Of a DNA stretch of 64,000 nucleotides, positions 10,057 to 18,933 are shown piece after piece; the stretch's first letter is position 1; the number at the start of each line of letters is the position of its first letter. This DNA is from Pseudomonas helmanticensis (GTDB taxonomy: Bacteria > Pseudomonadota > Gammaproteobacteria > Pseudomonadales > Pseudomonadaceae), in contig NZ_FXUY01000001.1 in the NCBI RefSeq assembly GCF_900182985.1, positions 3,038,001-3,102,000 of the forward strand, read 5' to 3'. Below the pieces are notes generated by a model. The model had not been told where the DNA came from. It was given only the letters and a program-made list of their open reading frames with translations, and made no database searches. Position numbers and translations under genes: made by a program.

Positions 10057-10958
10057 TGCGGACTCTCATCTTCAGAATTCGGGGGTGGCGGGTAATTGGG
10101 GATTTCGCCGAGGCGGCGCAGGCCGTTGAAATGTTCGGGATCGTCGAGGTAACGCAGCATCACCTGGCGCCACACCGGGTCGCCGAAGGTCTGCACATGG
10201 CCGCCACGGGTCAACTGCAGCACGCGCGGTGGCGGCGCAGCTTGATACAGACGGATGCCGTTGGAAAGCGGTACCAGCGGATCGTCGATGCTGTGGAAGA
10301 TCAGCTTCGGCACGCCGTTAAGCTGCGGCATCGAGTTGATCGCGCTGTCGCCGTCCGGCACCAGCCACGACAGCGGCACCTGGAATGGCCAGGTCAGCCA
10401 CGAAGTACTGAGGGCGTATTGGCCGACGCTGCGATAACTGGCGGGCACGCCGTCGAGCACCAAGGCCTTAAGCTGTTTCTGCCGCTCTGGATGCTGCACC
10501 AGCCAATGCACGGCCATCGAACCGCCGAGGCTCTGGCCGAGCAACACCAGCGGTTTGCCTTTGACTTCCGGCGCTTTGTCGAGCCAGGCAAACGCCGCGT
10601 CGATGTCCTGATAGATCGCCGGCAAACTCGGCTCACCCTCGGACAGGCCATAACCGCGATAGTCGACCAACAGCACTTGATAGCCGTTTTTCGGCAACCA
10701 CCAACTGCCGCCCAAATGCATTGGCAGGTTACCGCCGTTGCCGTGCAGGTGCAGGACGGTGCCTTTGACCTCGACACCGGGTTTGGCCGGCAGCCACCAG
10801 GCGTTGAGCTTCAGGCCATCCGCCGTCACCAGCGTGACGGTGCGGTATTCGAGCTTGGCTTTTTCCGGGGTGAAAATCTGACCGGGTTCGGGGTAGAACA
10901 ACAAAGAGCTGCAACCACTGAGGGTCAGGAGCAGGCAGAAAATGCCGAGGATTCTCAT
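10053..10958 (-). CDS. alpha/beta-hydrolase lipoprotein
   Basis: A 301-residue protein with a lipoprotein signal (LLLTLSGC, cysteine at about 16). The alpha/beta-hydrolase core has the oxyanion strand LHLHGNGGN, YRGYGLSEG, the nucleophile elbow GQSLGG, and a late acidic-histidine pair (SIDDPLVP, RGGHVQTF). Lipidation would place the enzyme on the periplasmic side of the outer or inner membrane. It resembles the BEM46/YfhR-type esterases; the substrate is unknown. The small membrane protein gene overlaps its stop codon. Confidence 0.86.
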   Translation of the reverse strand: MRILGIFCLLLTLSGCSSLLFYPEPGQIFTPEKAKLEYRTVTLVTADGLKLNAWWLPAKPGVEVKGTVLHLHGNGGNLPMHLGGSWWLPKNGYQVLLVDYRGYGLSEGEPSLPAIYQDIDAAFAWLDKAPEVKGKPLVLLGQSLGGSMAVHWLVQHPERQKQLKALVLDGVPASYRSVGQYALSTSWLTWPFQVPLSWLVPDGDSAINSMPQLNGVPKLIFHSIDDPLVPLSNGIRLYQAAPPPRVLQLTRGGHVQTFGDPVWRQVMLRYLDDPEHFNGLRRLGEIPNYPPPPNSEDESPQ

Positions 10959-10988
10959 CCGGTGAAACCTCGCAAAAATTCAGGTTCA

Positions 10989-11092
10989 GATCGTTCCCAC
11001 GCTCTGCGTGGGAATGCATCCCGTGGCGCTCTGCGTCACAGTGGACGCGGAGCGTCCATGGCAGCATTCCCACGCGGAGCGTGGGAACGATC
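10989..11092. repeat. long imperfect palindrome (GATCGTTCCCACGC family), copy 1
   Basis: Outer arms GATCGTTCCCACGCTCTGCG and its near-complement enclose a second inner inverted repeat around GGACGCGGAGCGTCC. A closely similar element occurs at 13012-13123. Both lie in minus-strand intergenic gaps. This is another dispersed intergenic repeat class of fluorescent pseudomonads, probably REP-derived. Confidence 0.8.
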
Positions 11093-11105
11093 GGTCTGTA
11101 GTGGG

Positions 11106-12383
11106 TTAGAGGATGTTCGAGTAGTCGGCTTCGATCCGGTCCAGGCTCAAGTGATTGAGGAAGTTGGAGAAGCACATCCACGCCGACAACGCATTCAGAT
11201 CGCGGAACTGCTCCGGCAGATACTTCGGCGCCACCACCAGCCCCTCATCCACCAACTGGCGCAAGGTACGCATGTCTTCCAGCGTGGTCTTGCCGCAGAA
11301 CAACAACGGAATCTGCTCAAGCTTGCCCTTACGCACGGCCAACTGAATGTAGTTGTAAACCATGATAAAGCCCTTGAGATAGGACAAGTCTTTGGTAAAT
11401 GGCAGACCGGTTGGCGTCGATCCACGGAATACCCGACTGGCGTTGCCGTAACTTTCCGCCATTTCGAATCCCTGCTCGCGGAAGAATTCGAAGACCTGCA
11501 GGAAGTCGGCGCCCTCCTCGACCATGTGAATGGCGCGGGTGCGGTTGGTCAACTTGCGCAGACGGCTCGGGTAGGAGGCGAAGGTGATGATTTCCATGAG
11601 GATCGCCAGGCCTTCCTGGGTCACCGTCGACGACGGCGGGCCTTTAGAGAGGAAGGTGCAGATCGGCTGGTTCAGACCGTTGAGCGTGGTGCCAACGTGC
11701 ACCAGGCCTTCATGGACTTCCAGCGCACGCACGTCTCTATCGTTGAACATCGCGTCGGTGCGGATCTTGATGTAGTCGGCGCCCGCCGCCGCGTCGGCAA
11801 CGATACCGTCGGACTCGAACACGCGGATGGTCTCCTCGGCCTCGCCGAACACCTTGTTCAGACGGGTTTGCAGCAGGTGCACGGCGTCCTTGGCGGTGAG
11901 GACTTTCGGCTCGTCCTTCAGATCGCCACGGCCGTCGATGTTGTTGAGGTAATCGGACATCATCAGGCCGAGGTCGGCAAGGGTCGGGTCACCGGCGTGG
12001 AAGGCGTCGGAGGCGGCGCCGTACAGCTCTTGCGAGATCAGGCCGAAATCCTCGGTGCCGCGCGCTTCGAGCATGCGCACGACCATGCGGTATTCCTTGC
12101 ACATGCGCCGCATGATCTGCCCGACCGGGTTGAACTGGCCGAGCTGGCGGGTGATGTCGCGCTCGATGTTCTGGAATTCCAGTTTGACCTTGCTCGAATC
12201 GAAACTCAGCGGCCGATTGAGGTAGTAGTCGCGATCCACCGCCGGCATTTCCTTGCCTTTGGCCTTGAGGAAACCCTTGCGGATGTTCTCGTCCCACTTG
12301 ACCGCGTCGAGCACACGGATCGGCGTCTGCGCCAGCACAATGCGGTCGGACAACATGCGTATCGTCTGCTGGTAATCGTCCAC
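11106..12383 (-). CDS. QEGLA-motif protein (DUF1704; HExxxH metallopeptidase-like)
   Basis: A 425-residue protein matching the family named flavohemoglobin expression-modulating QEGLA motif protein. It carries HEGLVH at residues 224-229 and QEGLA at 256-260. Together these give a HExxxH pair plus a downstream Glu, the zinc ligand set seen in eukaryotic tyrosine carboxypeptidases of the MATCAP type, to which DUF1704 has been related. Peptidase activity in bacteria is not established, so function stays open. No signal peptide. It lies 33 bases after the lipoprotein gene on the same strand, probably in one operon. Confidence 0.85.
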   Translation of the reverse strand: MDDYQQTIRMLSDRIVLAQTPIRVLDAVKWDENIRKGFLKAKGKEMPAVDRDYYLNRPLSFDSSKVKLEFQNIERDITRQLGQFNPVGQIMRRMCKEYRMVVRMLEARGTEDFGLISQELYGAASDAFHAGDPTLADLGLMMSDYLNNIDGRGDLKDEPKVLTAKDAVHLLQTRLNKVFGEAEETIRVFESDGIVADAAAGADYIKIRTDAMFNDRDVRALEVHEGLVHVGTTLNGLNQPICTFLSKGPPSSTVTQEGLAILMEIITFASYPSRLRKLTNRTRAIHMVEEGADFLQVFEFFREQGFEMAESYGNASRVFRGSTPTGLPFTKDLSYLKGFIMVYNYIQLAVRKGKLEQIPLLFCGKTTLEDMRTLRQLVDEGLVVAPKYLPEQFRDLNALSAWMCFSNFLNHLSLDRIEADYSNIL

Positions 12384-12416
12384 CCGAAACTCCTGTAGAA
12401 AACGTGACGTACTGAA

Positions 12417-12971
12417 TTATTGGGCGCGGGCCTGGCGCTGGTAGCGCACGGCTTCAACGAAGACATCGGAATTGGCCGGATCGTCGAGATAAGCAAAGAC
12501 CTTGTCGAGGTTGCTGTCGACTTGCACACCCTCGCCATCGTCGGTCTGGAACGCCTGACCGTCGAGGGCTTGCTGTTTGATCGCCTGATTGATCTGTTCA
12601 AGATCGAGGTTGTAGACCACCAGTTCGTGTTTATCGGTGAGCTCAAAACCGGCAATGGTGTAGTGGCCGCCGTACTGTGCCGGGACTTTCGCCGACAGAT
12701 ACCAGCGATTGCCATGACGCGAGACAGTGAACGGATAGGCTTCGCGCTCGCGAGGCCTGGCCTTGAACCAGCTGATGGCCTGATAGCGATCGTTGCCGAT
12801 GCGGGTCAGTTCAAGGTTCATCGGTTCGCCCCAGGCATTGGTGCTCGACCACTTGCCGAGCAGGCCCTTGGGCGCCGGTTCGCTGGCGGCCAGCGGTTCC
12901 TTGAAGGTCACCAGACAGCCACTGAGCAGCAGGAACGACAAGGCGATCAGCACGCCACGCCAGGCTTTCAT
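12417..12971 (-). CDS. hypothetical lipoprotein, 184 aa
   Basis: A signal peptide with lipobox LLLSGC puts the lipidated cysteine at residue 19. The mature protein has a small beta-rich domain (GLLGKWSSTNAWGEPMNLEL, RWYLSAKVPAQYGGHYTIAG) and a C-terminal helical part (FQTDDGEGVQVDSNLDKVFA). I recognise no characterised family. It is the promoter-proximal gene of a two-gene unit with the QEGLA gene. Confidence 0.75.
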   Translation of the reverse strand: MKAWRGVLIALSFLLLSGCLVTFKEPLAASEPAPKGLLGKWSSTNAWGEPMNLELTRIGNDRYQAISWFKARPREREAYPFTVSRHGNRWYLSAKVPAQYGGHYTIAGFELTDKHELVVYNLDLEQINQAIKQQALDGQAFQTDDGEGVQVDSNLDKVFAYLDDPANSDVFVEAVRYQRQARAQ

Positions 12972-13011
12972 TCAAAACTCCCTATGAACATTCGCCGCCC
13001 TCATGGTGATC

Positions 13012-13123
13012 GATCGTTCCCACGCTCTGCGTGGGAATGCATCCACTGGCGCTCTGAGTCATGTCTACGAAGGGACGCGGAGCGTCCCGGGCGGCATTCC
13101 CACGCAGAGCGTGAGGAACGATC
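13012..13123. repeat. long imperfect palindrome (GATCGTTCCCACGC family), copy 2
   Basis: Same architecture as the element at 10989: outer arms GATCGTTCCCACGCTCTGCG and a near-complement with one extra base, inner repeat around GGACGCGGAGCGTCC. It lies between the start of the lipoprotein gene and the stop of the tetR gene. Confidence 0.8.
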
Positions 13124-13131
13124 AGCGCAGT

Positions 13132-13845
13132 TCAGACCGATGCGAGCACCAGGTGCATGTAGCGCGTCAGAATGCCGAGCATGTCCTCTTCGGCCAAAGG
13201 CTCGGCGTCGTTGAGCAGGCCCTGATATTCCATCCGTCCGATAATCGCCGTCAACACCTTGGCATCCTGCTGCGGTTCGCGCGAGCCCAGAACCTGGAAC
13301 AACTGGCAGGTGCCCTGCAACAGAATCTGCTGATGCGAGCGCACCAGAATCGCCAGGCGCGGGTTGAGCAGCGCTTCCTGACGGAACGCCTGCTCGGCCA
13401 TCAAATGCTCGCGACGGTTAACCAATTGACGATGCACGTAGTCGGCCATCAACCGTGCAATGTCGTCAGCCAATTGCGAGCGCGACTCCGGACTGCCGTC
13501 GCCACTGACCACCATCTCACGCAACAAGCCTTCGTTGTTGACCCACAACTTGGCCATGTATTCCGCGCTGCGCTCTACGTATTGAGCGAAGGTATCGGTG
13601 AGCAGGTCATCAATGTCCTTGAAGTAATACGTGGTCGCCGACAGCGGCACACCGGCCTCGGCGGCAACTGCGCGGTGACGCACAGCGCGTACGCCATCAC
13701 GTACGACAATACGCATTGCCGCGTCGAGAATGTCCTGGCGACGCTGCTCACTGCCCTGTCGGCTGGCCTTGCGACCCTGGTACTGAACGCTTTCAGCGAC
13801 CGCAGTGGCGATACCCGCTGCACCTTCTTGAGCTATTGCACCCAT
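13132..13845 (-). CDS. TetR-family transcriptional regulator
   Basis: A 237-residue regulator with a long N-terminal extension (to about residue 35) and a TetR helix-turn-helix at about 36-83 (RRQDILDAAMRIVVRDGVRA, GVPLSATTYYFKDIDDLLTD). The rest is an all-helical ligand domain. Start is the ATG at 13843-13845; a GTG one codon upstream is also possible, with AGGAAG ahead of both. Position next to lysS matches the P. aeruginosa order. Ligand and targets are unknown. Confidence 0.85.
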   Translation of the reverse strand: MGAIAQEGAAGIATAVAESVQYQGRKASRQGSEQRRQDILDAAMRIVVRDGVRAVRHRAVAAEAGVPLSATTYYFKDIDDLLTDTFAQYVERSAEYMAKLWVNNEGLLREMVVSGDGSPESRSQLADDIARLMADYVHRQLVNRREHLMAEQAFRQEALLNPRLAILVRSHQQILLQGTCQLFQVLGSREPQQDAKVLTAIIGRMEYQGLLNDAEPLAEEDMLGILTRYMHLVLASV

Positions 13846-13910
13846 CACGACAGGACTTCCTCTGCTATTTCCAAAGTAACCAATTGATACATTTGTACCA
13901 GACAGGCAAT

Positions 13911-13940
13911 AAAAAGCCGCCTGTTTTAGGCGGCTTTTTA
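13911..13940 (-). terminator. terminator of lysS (bidirectional form)
   Basis: AAAAAGCCGCCTGTTTTAGG continues to a GGCGGCTTTTT arm: a GC-rich stem flanked by A and T runs, so it can end transcripts from either side. It begins about 10 bases after the lysS stop. Confidence 0.8.
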
Positions 13941-13950
13941 ACTGAAACGT

Positions 13951-15453
13951 TTACGCTTGCGGTCGCATGTGCGGGAACAGGATCACATCGCGGATCGACG
14001 GCGAGTTGGTCAGCAACATCACCAGGCGGTCGATGCCGATGCCTTCACCGGCCGTTGGCGGCATGCCGTACTCCAGCGCGCGCACGAAGTCGGCGTCGTA
14101 GTGCATGGCTTCGTCGTCGCCGGCGTCCTTGTCGGCCACCTGCGCCATGAAGCGCTCGGCCTGGTCCTCCGCGTCGTTCAACTCGGAGTAGGCGTTGGCG
14201 ATTTCACGGCCACCGATGAACAGCTCGAAGCGGTCGGTGACGTTCGGGTTGTCATCGTTGCGACGCGCCAGCGGCGACACTTCGAACGGGTACTGAGTAA
14301 TGAAGTGCGGCTGTTCCAGCTTGTGCTCGACCAGTTCTTCGAAAATCATCACTTGCAGCTTGCCCAGACCTTCGAAGCCCAGCACCTTGGCGCCGGCTTT
14401 CTTGGCGATGGCGCGGGCCTTGTCGATGTCGTTCAGATCATCGGCGGTCAGCTCAGGGTTGTACTTGAGGATCGAGTCGAACACCGACAGACGCACGAAC
14501 GGCTCGCCGAAGTGGAACACCTTGTCGCCGTACGGCACGTCGGTAGACCCCAGCACAAGCTGCGCCAGTTCACGGAACAGTTCTTCGGTCAGGTCCATGT
14601 TGTCTTCGTAATCGGCGTACGCCTGATAGAACTCCAACATGGTGAATTCAGGGTTGTGACGAGTCGAAACGCCTTCGTTACGGAAGTTGCGGTTGATCTC
14701 GAAAACCTTTTCAAAACCACCAACCACCAGACGCTTCAGATACAGCTCTGGCGCGATACGCAGGAACATTTCCATGTCCAGCGCGTTGTGGTGGGTTTCG
14801 AACGGCTTGGCCGCAGCGCCGCCAGGAATGGTCTGCAGCATCGGCGTTTCGACTTCGAGGAAGTCGCGCTTCATCAGGAAGCTGCGGATGTGCGCGATCA
14901 CTTGCGAACGCACGCGGAAAGTCTGACGCACTTCGTCGTTGACGATCAGGTCGACGTAACGCTGACGGTAGCGCTGTTCGGTGTCGGTCAGGCCGTGGTG
15001 CTTGTCCGGCAGCGGACGCAGCGATTTGGTCAGCAGACGCACGTTGGTCATTTCAACGTACAGGTCGCCCTTGCCGGAACGCGCCAGGGTGCCTTCGGCG
15101 GCAATGATGTCGCCCATGTCCCAGGTTTTCACCGCGGCCAGGGTGTCTTCCGACAGGGTTTTACGGTTGACGTAGACCTGGATGCGACCGGTCATGTCCT
15201 GGATCACCATGAACGAGCCACGGTTGAGCATGATGCGACCGGCAACCTTGACCGGGATTGCAGCCTCTGCCAGCTCTTCCTTGGTCTTGTCCGCGTATTT
15301 CTTCTGCAGATCTTCGCAGTAGTTTTCGCGGCGGAAGTCGTTCGGGAAGGCGTTGCCCTTGGCGCGCTCGGCAGCCAGCTTTTCCTTGCGCAGGGCGATC
15401 AGGGAGTTTTCTTCCTGTTGCAGGGCTTGCGGGTCGAGTTGTTGGTCGCTCAT
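13951..15453 (-). CDS. lysS: lysyl-tRNA synthetase, class II
   Basis: A 500-residue class IIb aminoacyl-tRNA synthetase. The N-terminal OB-fold anticodon-binding domain covers about residues 60-160 ([20 protein letters not shown]). Class II motif 2 appears as [20 protein letters not shown] and motif 3 as [20 protein letters not shown]. Length and ends ([10 protein letters not shown]) match the standard enzyme. A terminator follows directly. The 114 bases up to prfB contain one REP-like half element. Confidence 0.96.
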   Translation of the reverse strand: MSDQQLDPQALQQEENSLIALRKEKLAAERAKGNAFPNDFRRENYCEDLQKKYADKTKEELAEAAIPVKVAGRIMLNRGSFMVIQDMTGRIQVYVNRKTLSEDTLAAVKTWDMGDIIAAEGTLARSGKGDLYVEMTNVRLLTKSLRPLPDKHHGLTDTEQRYRQRYVDLIVNDEVRQTFRVRSQVIAHIRSFLMKRDFLEVETPMLQTIPGGAAAKPFETHHNALDMEMFLRIAPELYLKRLVVGGFEKVFEINRNFRNEGVSTRHNPEFTMLEFYQAYADYEDNMDLTEELFRELAQLVLGSTDVPYGDKVFHFGEPFVRLSVFDSILKYNPELTADDLNDIDKARAIAKKAGAKVLGFEGLGKLQVMIFEELVEHKLEQPHFITQYPFEVSPLARRNDDNPNVTDRFELFIGGREIANAYSELNDAEDQAERFMAQVADKDAGDDEAMHYDADFVRALEYGMPPTAGEGIGIDRLVMLLTNSPSIRDVILFPHMRPQA

Positions 15454-15498
15454 GTCTTTAGATATTCCATCAGGTTCGTTGCCCCCGGACCTCGCGGC

Positions 15499-15536
15499 CC
15501 GGGGATCGCCAGCAGGGCTGGCTCCTACAGGGATCG
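15499..15536. repeat. single REP-like half element
   Basis: The plus strand reads GGGGATCGCCAGCAGGGCTGG followed by CTCCTACAGGG. It shares the CTCCTACA end with other REPs here but has no inverted partner. It lies in the short gap between prfB and lysS. Confidence 0.5.
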
Positions 15537-15567
15537 GCCTGAATCAGCCGATGCTGTATTGCGTCTT

Positions 15568-16663
15568 TTACAGCCCTGATTTCAGGCTGGCATACAGGTA
15601 TTCGTCGATGTCGCCGTCGAGTACCTTGTCGCAGTCGCTGCGTTCGATGTTGGTGCGCAGATCCTTGATCCGCGACGCATCGAGCACGTACGAGCGAATC
15701 TGGTGACCCCAGCCGATGTCGGACTTGGTGTCTTCCAGCGCTTGCGACGCGGCGTTGCGTTTCTGCATTTCCTGCTCGTACAACTTGGCCCGCAGCATTT
15801 TCATGGCGGTGTCTTTGTTGGCGTGCTGGGAACGTTCGTTCTGGCAGCTGACCACGGTGTTGGTCGGTACGTGAGTGATACGTACGGCCGAGTCGGTGGT
15901 GTTTACGTGCTGACCACCTGCACCGGAGGAACGATAGGTGTCGATCCGCAGATCTGCCGGGTTGATTTCGATTTCGACCTTGTCGTCGATCTCTGGCGAG
16001 ACGAACACTGCGGAGAACGAGGTGTGGCGACGGTTGCCGGAGTCGAACGGGCTCTTGCGCACCAGACGGTGTACGCCGATCTCGGTACGCAGCCAGCCAA
16101 AGGCGTATTCGCCCTTGATGTGCACGGTCGCACCTTTGATACCAGCGACTTCACCGGCCGACAGCTCCATGATGGTCGCGTCGAAACCGCGTTTATCCGC
16201 CCAGCGCAGGTACATGCGCAGGAGGATGTTGGCCCAGTCCTGGGCTTCGGTGCCGCCGGAACCGGCCTGGATGTCCAGGTAGGCGTTGTTCGGGTCCATT
16301 TCATGGCTGAACATGCGGCGGAATTCCAGCTTGGCCAGATTTTCCTCGAGACGGGCCAGCTCGGCGACGACATCGCCCACTGCGCCTTCGTCGTTCTCTT
16401 CGACGGCCATGTCCAGCAGATCGCGGCAATCGGCCAGGCCGGCGTTCAGTTCATCGAGGGTATCGACGATCTGCGCCAGCGCCGAACGCTCGCGGCCCAG
16501 CTCCTGGGCGTATTCAGGTTTGTTCCAGACGCTCGGATCTTCAAGCTCGCGATTGACTTCAGTCAGACGCTCATGCTTTTGATCGTAGTCAAAGATACCC
16601 CCGAATAGTTTCGGAGCGCTCGGACAGGTCCTTGATGGTGTTCAGGATCGGGTTGATTTCCAT
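15568..16663 (-). CDS. prfB: peptide chain release factor 2, with programmed +1 frameshift
   Basis: RF2 reads UGA and UAA stops. Translation starts at the ATG at 16661-16663 ([13 protein letters not shown]) and runs 24 codons to a CTT TGA at 16589-16594. Skipping one T continues as DYDQKHERL to the end at 15568, giving 364 residues, the normal RF2 length. The shift site has the classic layout: a Shine-Dalgarno-like GGGGG a few bases before CTTTGAC. The stop-recognition motif SPF (KSPFDSGN) and the catalytic GGQ ([10 protein letters not shown]) are present. RF2 level controls its own synthesis through this site. It lies upstream of lysS, same strand. Confidence 0.96.
16586..16605 (-). promoter_or_regulatory. 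programmed +1 frameshift site of prfB
   Basis: On the minus strand the sequence reads CGGGGGTATCTTTGAC: a G-rich Shine-Dalgarno mimic, three bases, then CTT followed by the in-frame TGA. This is the conserved RF2 autoregulatory shift signal. Confidence 0.93.
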
Positions 16664-16775
16664 GACGGGCAGCACTCGTTGGCGAACTTTTGAAAGCCGG
16701 CGAGTATAACGTAATCAGGCTGTCACGGCAGCCCGTCTGGCGGCTGTGGGGGCGATTCACTTGACACATTTCACC

Positions 16776-16858
16776 TGTAGGAGCTGCCGAAGGCTGCGAT
16801 CTTTTGACTTTGATTTTAAAAACAGATCAAAAGATCGCAGCCTGCGGCAGCTCCGACA
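16776..16858. repeat. REP/REPIN-type pair (GATCGCAGCC family), tail-to-tail, copy 3
   Basis: The first arm begins TGTAGGAGCTGCCGAAGGCT and runs to CGATCTTTT; the second starts AAAAGATCGCAGCC and ends CTCCGACA. The order is reversed relative to copy 1, with the GATC ends facing inward across an AT-rich spacer. The arms differ (CCTTCGG versus CCTGCGG core) and one TACA end has changed to GACA, so this pair is mixed or decayed. It lies after the wspR stop and before prfB. Confidence 0.85.
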
Positions 16859-16872
16859 GGGGATTGCGGTGG

Positions 16873-17874
16873 TTATTCGATGCCGACCTGGTTGCGGCCG
16901 TTGTTCTTGGCCAGGTACAGGCCACGATCCGCCGCCGAGATCAACAAGCGGCAATCGCTGCCCGACTGCGGCACCATGGTTGCCAGGCCGATACTGATGG
17001 TCAGGCTCGCGCCGTCACCCGGGGTGTTGTGCGGGATTTTCAGCGAGGCCACGGTCTGGCGCAGTTTCTCCGCCACCAGCCGCGCGCCGCCCGGCGAGGT
17101 GTTCGGCAGCACCAGCGCAAACTCTTCACCACCGTAGCGCGCCGGCAGGTCAGAAGGCCGCGCGCTGGCGTCGCGGATCGCCGTGGCGACCTTGCGCAAC
17201 GCCTCGTCGCCTTCAACATGGCCGAAGCTGTCGTTGTACGGCTTGAAGTAATCGACATCGATCATCAGCAGTGACAACTGGCTTTGATCGCGCAGCGAGC
17301 GGCGCCATTCCAGTTCAAGGTATTCGTCGAAGTGGCGGCGATTGGACAACCCGGTCAGGCCATCGGAGTTCATCAGCCGTTGCAGCACCAGATTGGTGTC
17401 GAGCAACTGCTGCTGACTGACCCGCAACGCACGGTATGCAGCATCGCGTTGCAGCAGGGTCATGTACGAGCGCGAGTGATAGCGGATGCGCGCCACCAGT
17501 TCGATGGTGTCCGGCAGTTTCACCAGATAATCGTTGGCCCCGGCGGAGAACGCCGCGCTCTTGATCAGCGGGTCTTCCTTGGTCGACAGGACGATGATCG
17601 GAATGTCCTTGGTCGCCGGATGATTGCGGTATTCGCGCACCAGGCTCAGGCCGTCGAGGCCGGGCATCACCAGATCCTGAAGAATCACCGTCGGTTTGAT
17701 CCGCACCGCTTGGGCAATGGCCTGATGCGGGTCGGAGCAGAAGTGGAAGTCGATGTTCTCTTCATTCGACAGCCCACGGCGCACGGCTTCGCCGATCATT
17801 GCCTGATCGTCCACCAACAACACCATGGCGGCGTTTTCGTCGGTTTTAATGTCGTCGATCTGTAAGTCAGTCAT
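16873..17874 (-). CDS. wspR: WspR, response-regulator diguanylate cyclase
   Basis: A 333-residue output protein of the Wsp system. The receiver domain has Asp22-Asp23, phosphoacceptor Asp67 (DLVMPG) and Lys99. A helical linker follows, then a GGDEF domain with active-site GGEEF at 248-252 and an allosteric inhibitory site RPSD (R239, D242) five residues before it. Phosphorylation by WspE would trigger oligomerisation and cyclic-di-GMP synthesis, promoting attachment and biofilm. All catalytic and inhibitory residues are intact. It is the last gene of the operon, 48 bases after wspF. Confidence 0.95.
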   Translation of the reverse strand: MTDLQIDDIKTDENAAMVLLVDDQAMIGEAVRRGLSNEENIDFHFCSDPHQAIAQAVRIKPTVILQDLVMPGLDGLSLVREYRNHPATKDIPIIVLSTKEDPLIKSAAFSAGANDYLVKLPDTIELVARIRYHSRSYMTLLQRDAAYRALRVSQQQLLDTNLVLQRLMNSDGLTGLSNRRHFDEYLELEWRRSLRDQSQLSLLMIDVDYFKPYNDSFGHVEGDEALRKVATAIRDASARPSDLPARYGGEEFALVLPNTSPGGARLVAEKLRQTVASLKIPHNTPGDGASLTISIGLATMVPQSGSDCRLLISAADRGLYLAKNNGRNQVGIE

Positions 17875-17922
17875 GGGCGGTCACCTGAGTACTGCGGGGG
17901 CCAGGATTGCGGATAAATCGGT

Positions 17923-18933
17923 TCATTTGGGGAAAATCTCCTGCAATCGTGGCGCTATCTTTTCCAGTGGACGGATTTCCACGGCGGCATCAATGGCTGC
18001 TGCAGCCTTGGGCATGCCGTAAACCGCACTGCTTTGCTGATCCTGCGCGATGGTCAGGTAACCCTGTTGGCGCATGAGCTTAAGCCCTTGCGCGCCGTCG
18101 CGTCCCATCCCGGTCAATAAAACCCCGACGGCGTCGCCATTCCAATAACTGGCGACACTTTCGAAAAATACGTCGATGGAGGGTCGGTAGATCTCGTTGA
18201 CCGGCTCGGCGGTGTAGGCCAGCGTGCCGTTCTTGAGTAACCGAATATGATGATTGGTGCCGGCCAGCAGCACGGCGCCGGCTTGCGGTGGCTCGCCTTC
18301 GCGGGCCAGCCGTACATCAAGGCCGCTGGCGCTGGCCAGCCATTCGGCCATGCCGGCGGCGAACACCTGATCAACGTGCTGCACCAGCACAATCGCCGCC
18401 GAGAAGTCCCGGGGCAGGCCCTTGAGCAACACCTCAAGCGCTGCGGGCCCGCCGGCAGACGAGCCGATCGCCACCAGTCGCTTGCACGATGCCGAACTGC
18501 GCTGGGGCGTCGGCGTCGGTCGCGAGCGCGGTGCCTTGTCGCCGATCAGCCAGCCGATATTGAGGATCTTGCGCAGCAACGGCGCCGCCGCTTCCTGCGC
18601 ATTGCCGGCGCCGAGTGCCGGGGTATCGACCACATCCAGCGCGCCGTGGCCCATGGCTTCGAACACGCGATGGACGTTCTGCTGACGGTCGACGGTCACG
18701 ATGACGATCGCGCACGGGGTTTCGGCCATGATCCGGCGGGTGGCTTCGACGCCGTCCATCACCGGCATGATCAGATCCATGAGGATCAGGTCGGGGGTGT
18801 TCTCGGCGCACAGTTGCACCGCCTCGGCGCCGTTGCGAGCGACCCAGACCACCTGATGCGCCGGCTCGAAGGCCAATGCACGACGCAGGGCCTCCACCGC
18901 CATTGGCATGTCGTTGACGATTGCGATCTTCAT
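17923..18933 (-). CDS. wspF: WspF, CheB-type methylesterase
   Basis: A 336-residue receiver/methylesterase that demethylates WspA and so damps signalling. Phosphoacceptor Asp53 (LMDLIMP). The catalytic triad is readable as Ser159 in GSSAGGP, His186 in VQHVD and Asp279 in GMGRDGA. Loss-of-function changes in this gene are the best-known route to wrinkly or hyper-biofilm colonies; here the frame is intact and no key residue is missing. Its ATG overlaps the wspE stop (18930-18933). Confidence 0.95.
   Translation of the reverse strand: MKIAIVNDMPMAVEALRRALAFEPAHQVVWVARNGAEAVQLCAENTPDLILMDLIMPVMDGVEATRRIMAETPCAIVIVTVDRQQNVHRVFEAMGHGALDVVDTPALGAGNAQEAAAPLLRKILNIGWLIGDKAPRSRPTPTPQRSSASCKRLVAIGSSAGGPAALEVLLKGLPRDFSAAIVLVQHVDQVFAAGMAEWLASASGLDVRLAREGEPPQAGAVLLAGTNHHIRLLKNGTLAYTAEPVNEIYRPSIDVFFESVASYWNGDAVGVLLTGMGRDGAQGLKLMRQQGYLTIAQDQQSSAVYGMPKAAAAIDAAVEIRPLEKIAPRLQEIFPK

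Noticed and set aside
10056..12398. 780-codon plus-strand open frame
   Set aside because: It runs antisense across the hydrolase and QEGLA genes, which have clear domains on the minus strand. High GC creates long shadow frames; its translation has no recognisable domain.
13957..15579. 540-codon plus-strand open frame
   Set aside because: Antisense to lysS; translation is rich in His, Val and Gln with no domain.
16703..16731. Sigma-70 promoter for prfB on the minus strand (GTGACA / TATACT)
   Set aside because: The two hexamers are only 12 bases apart, too short for a functional sigma-70 promoter; the true promoter could not be assigned.
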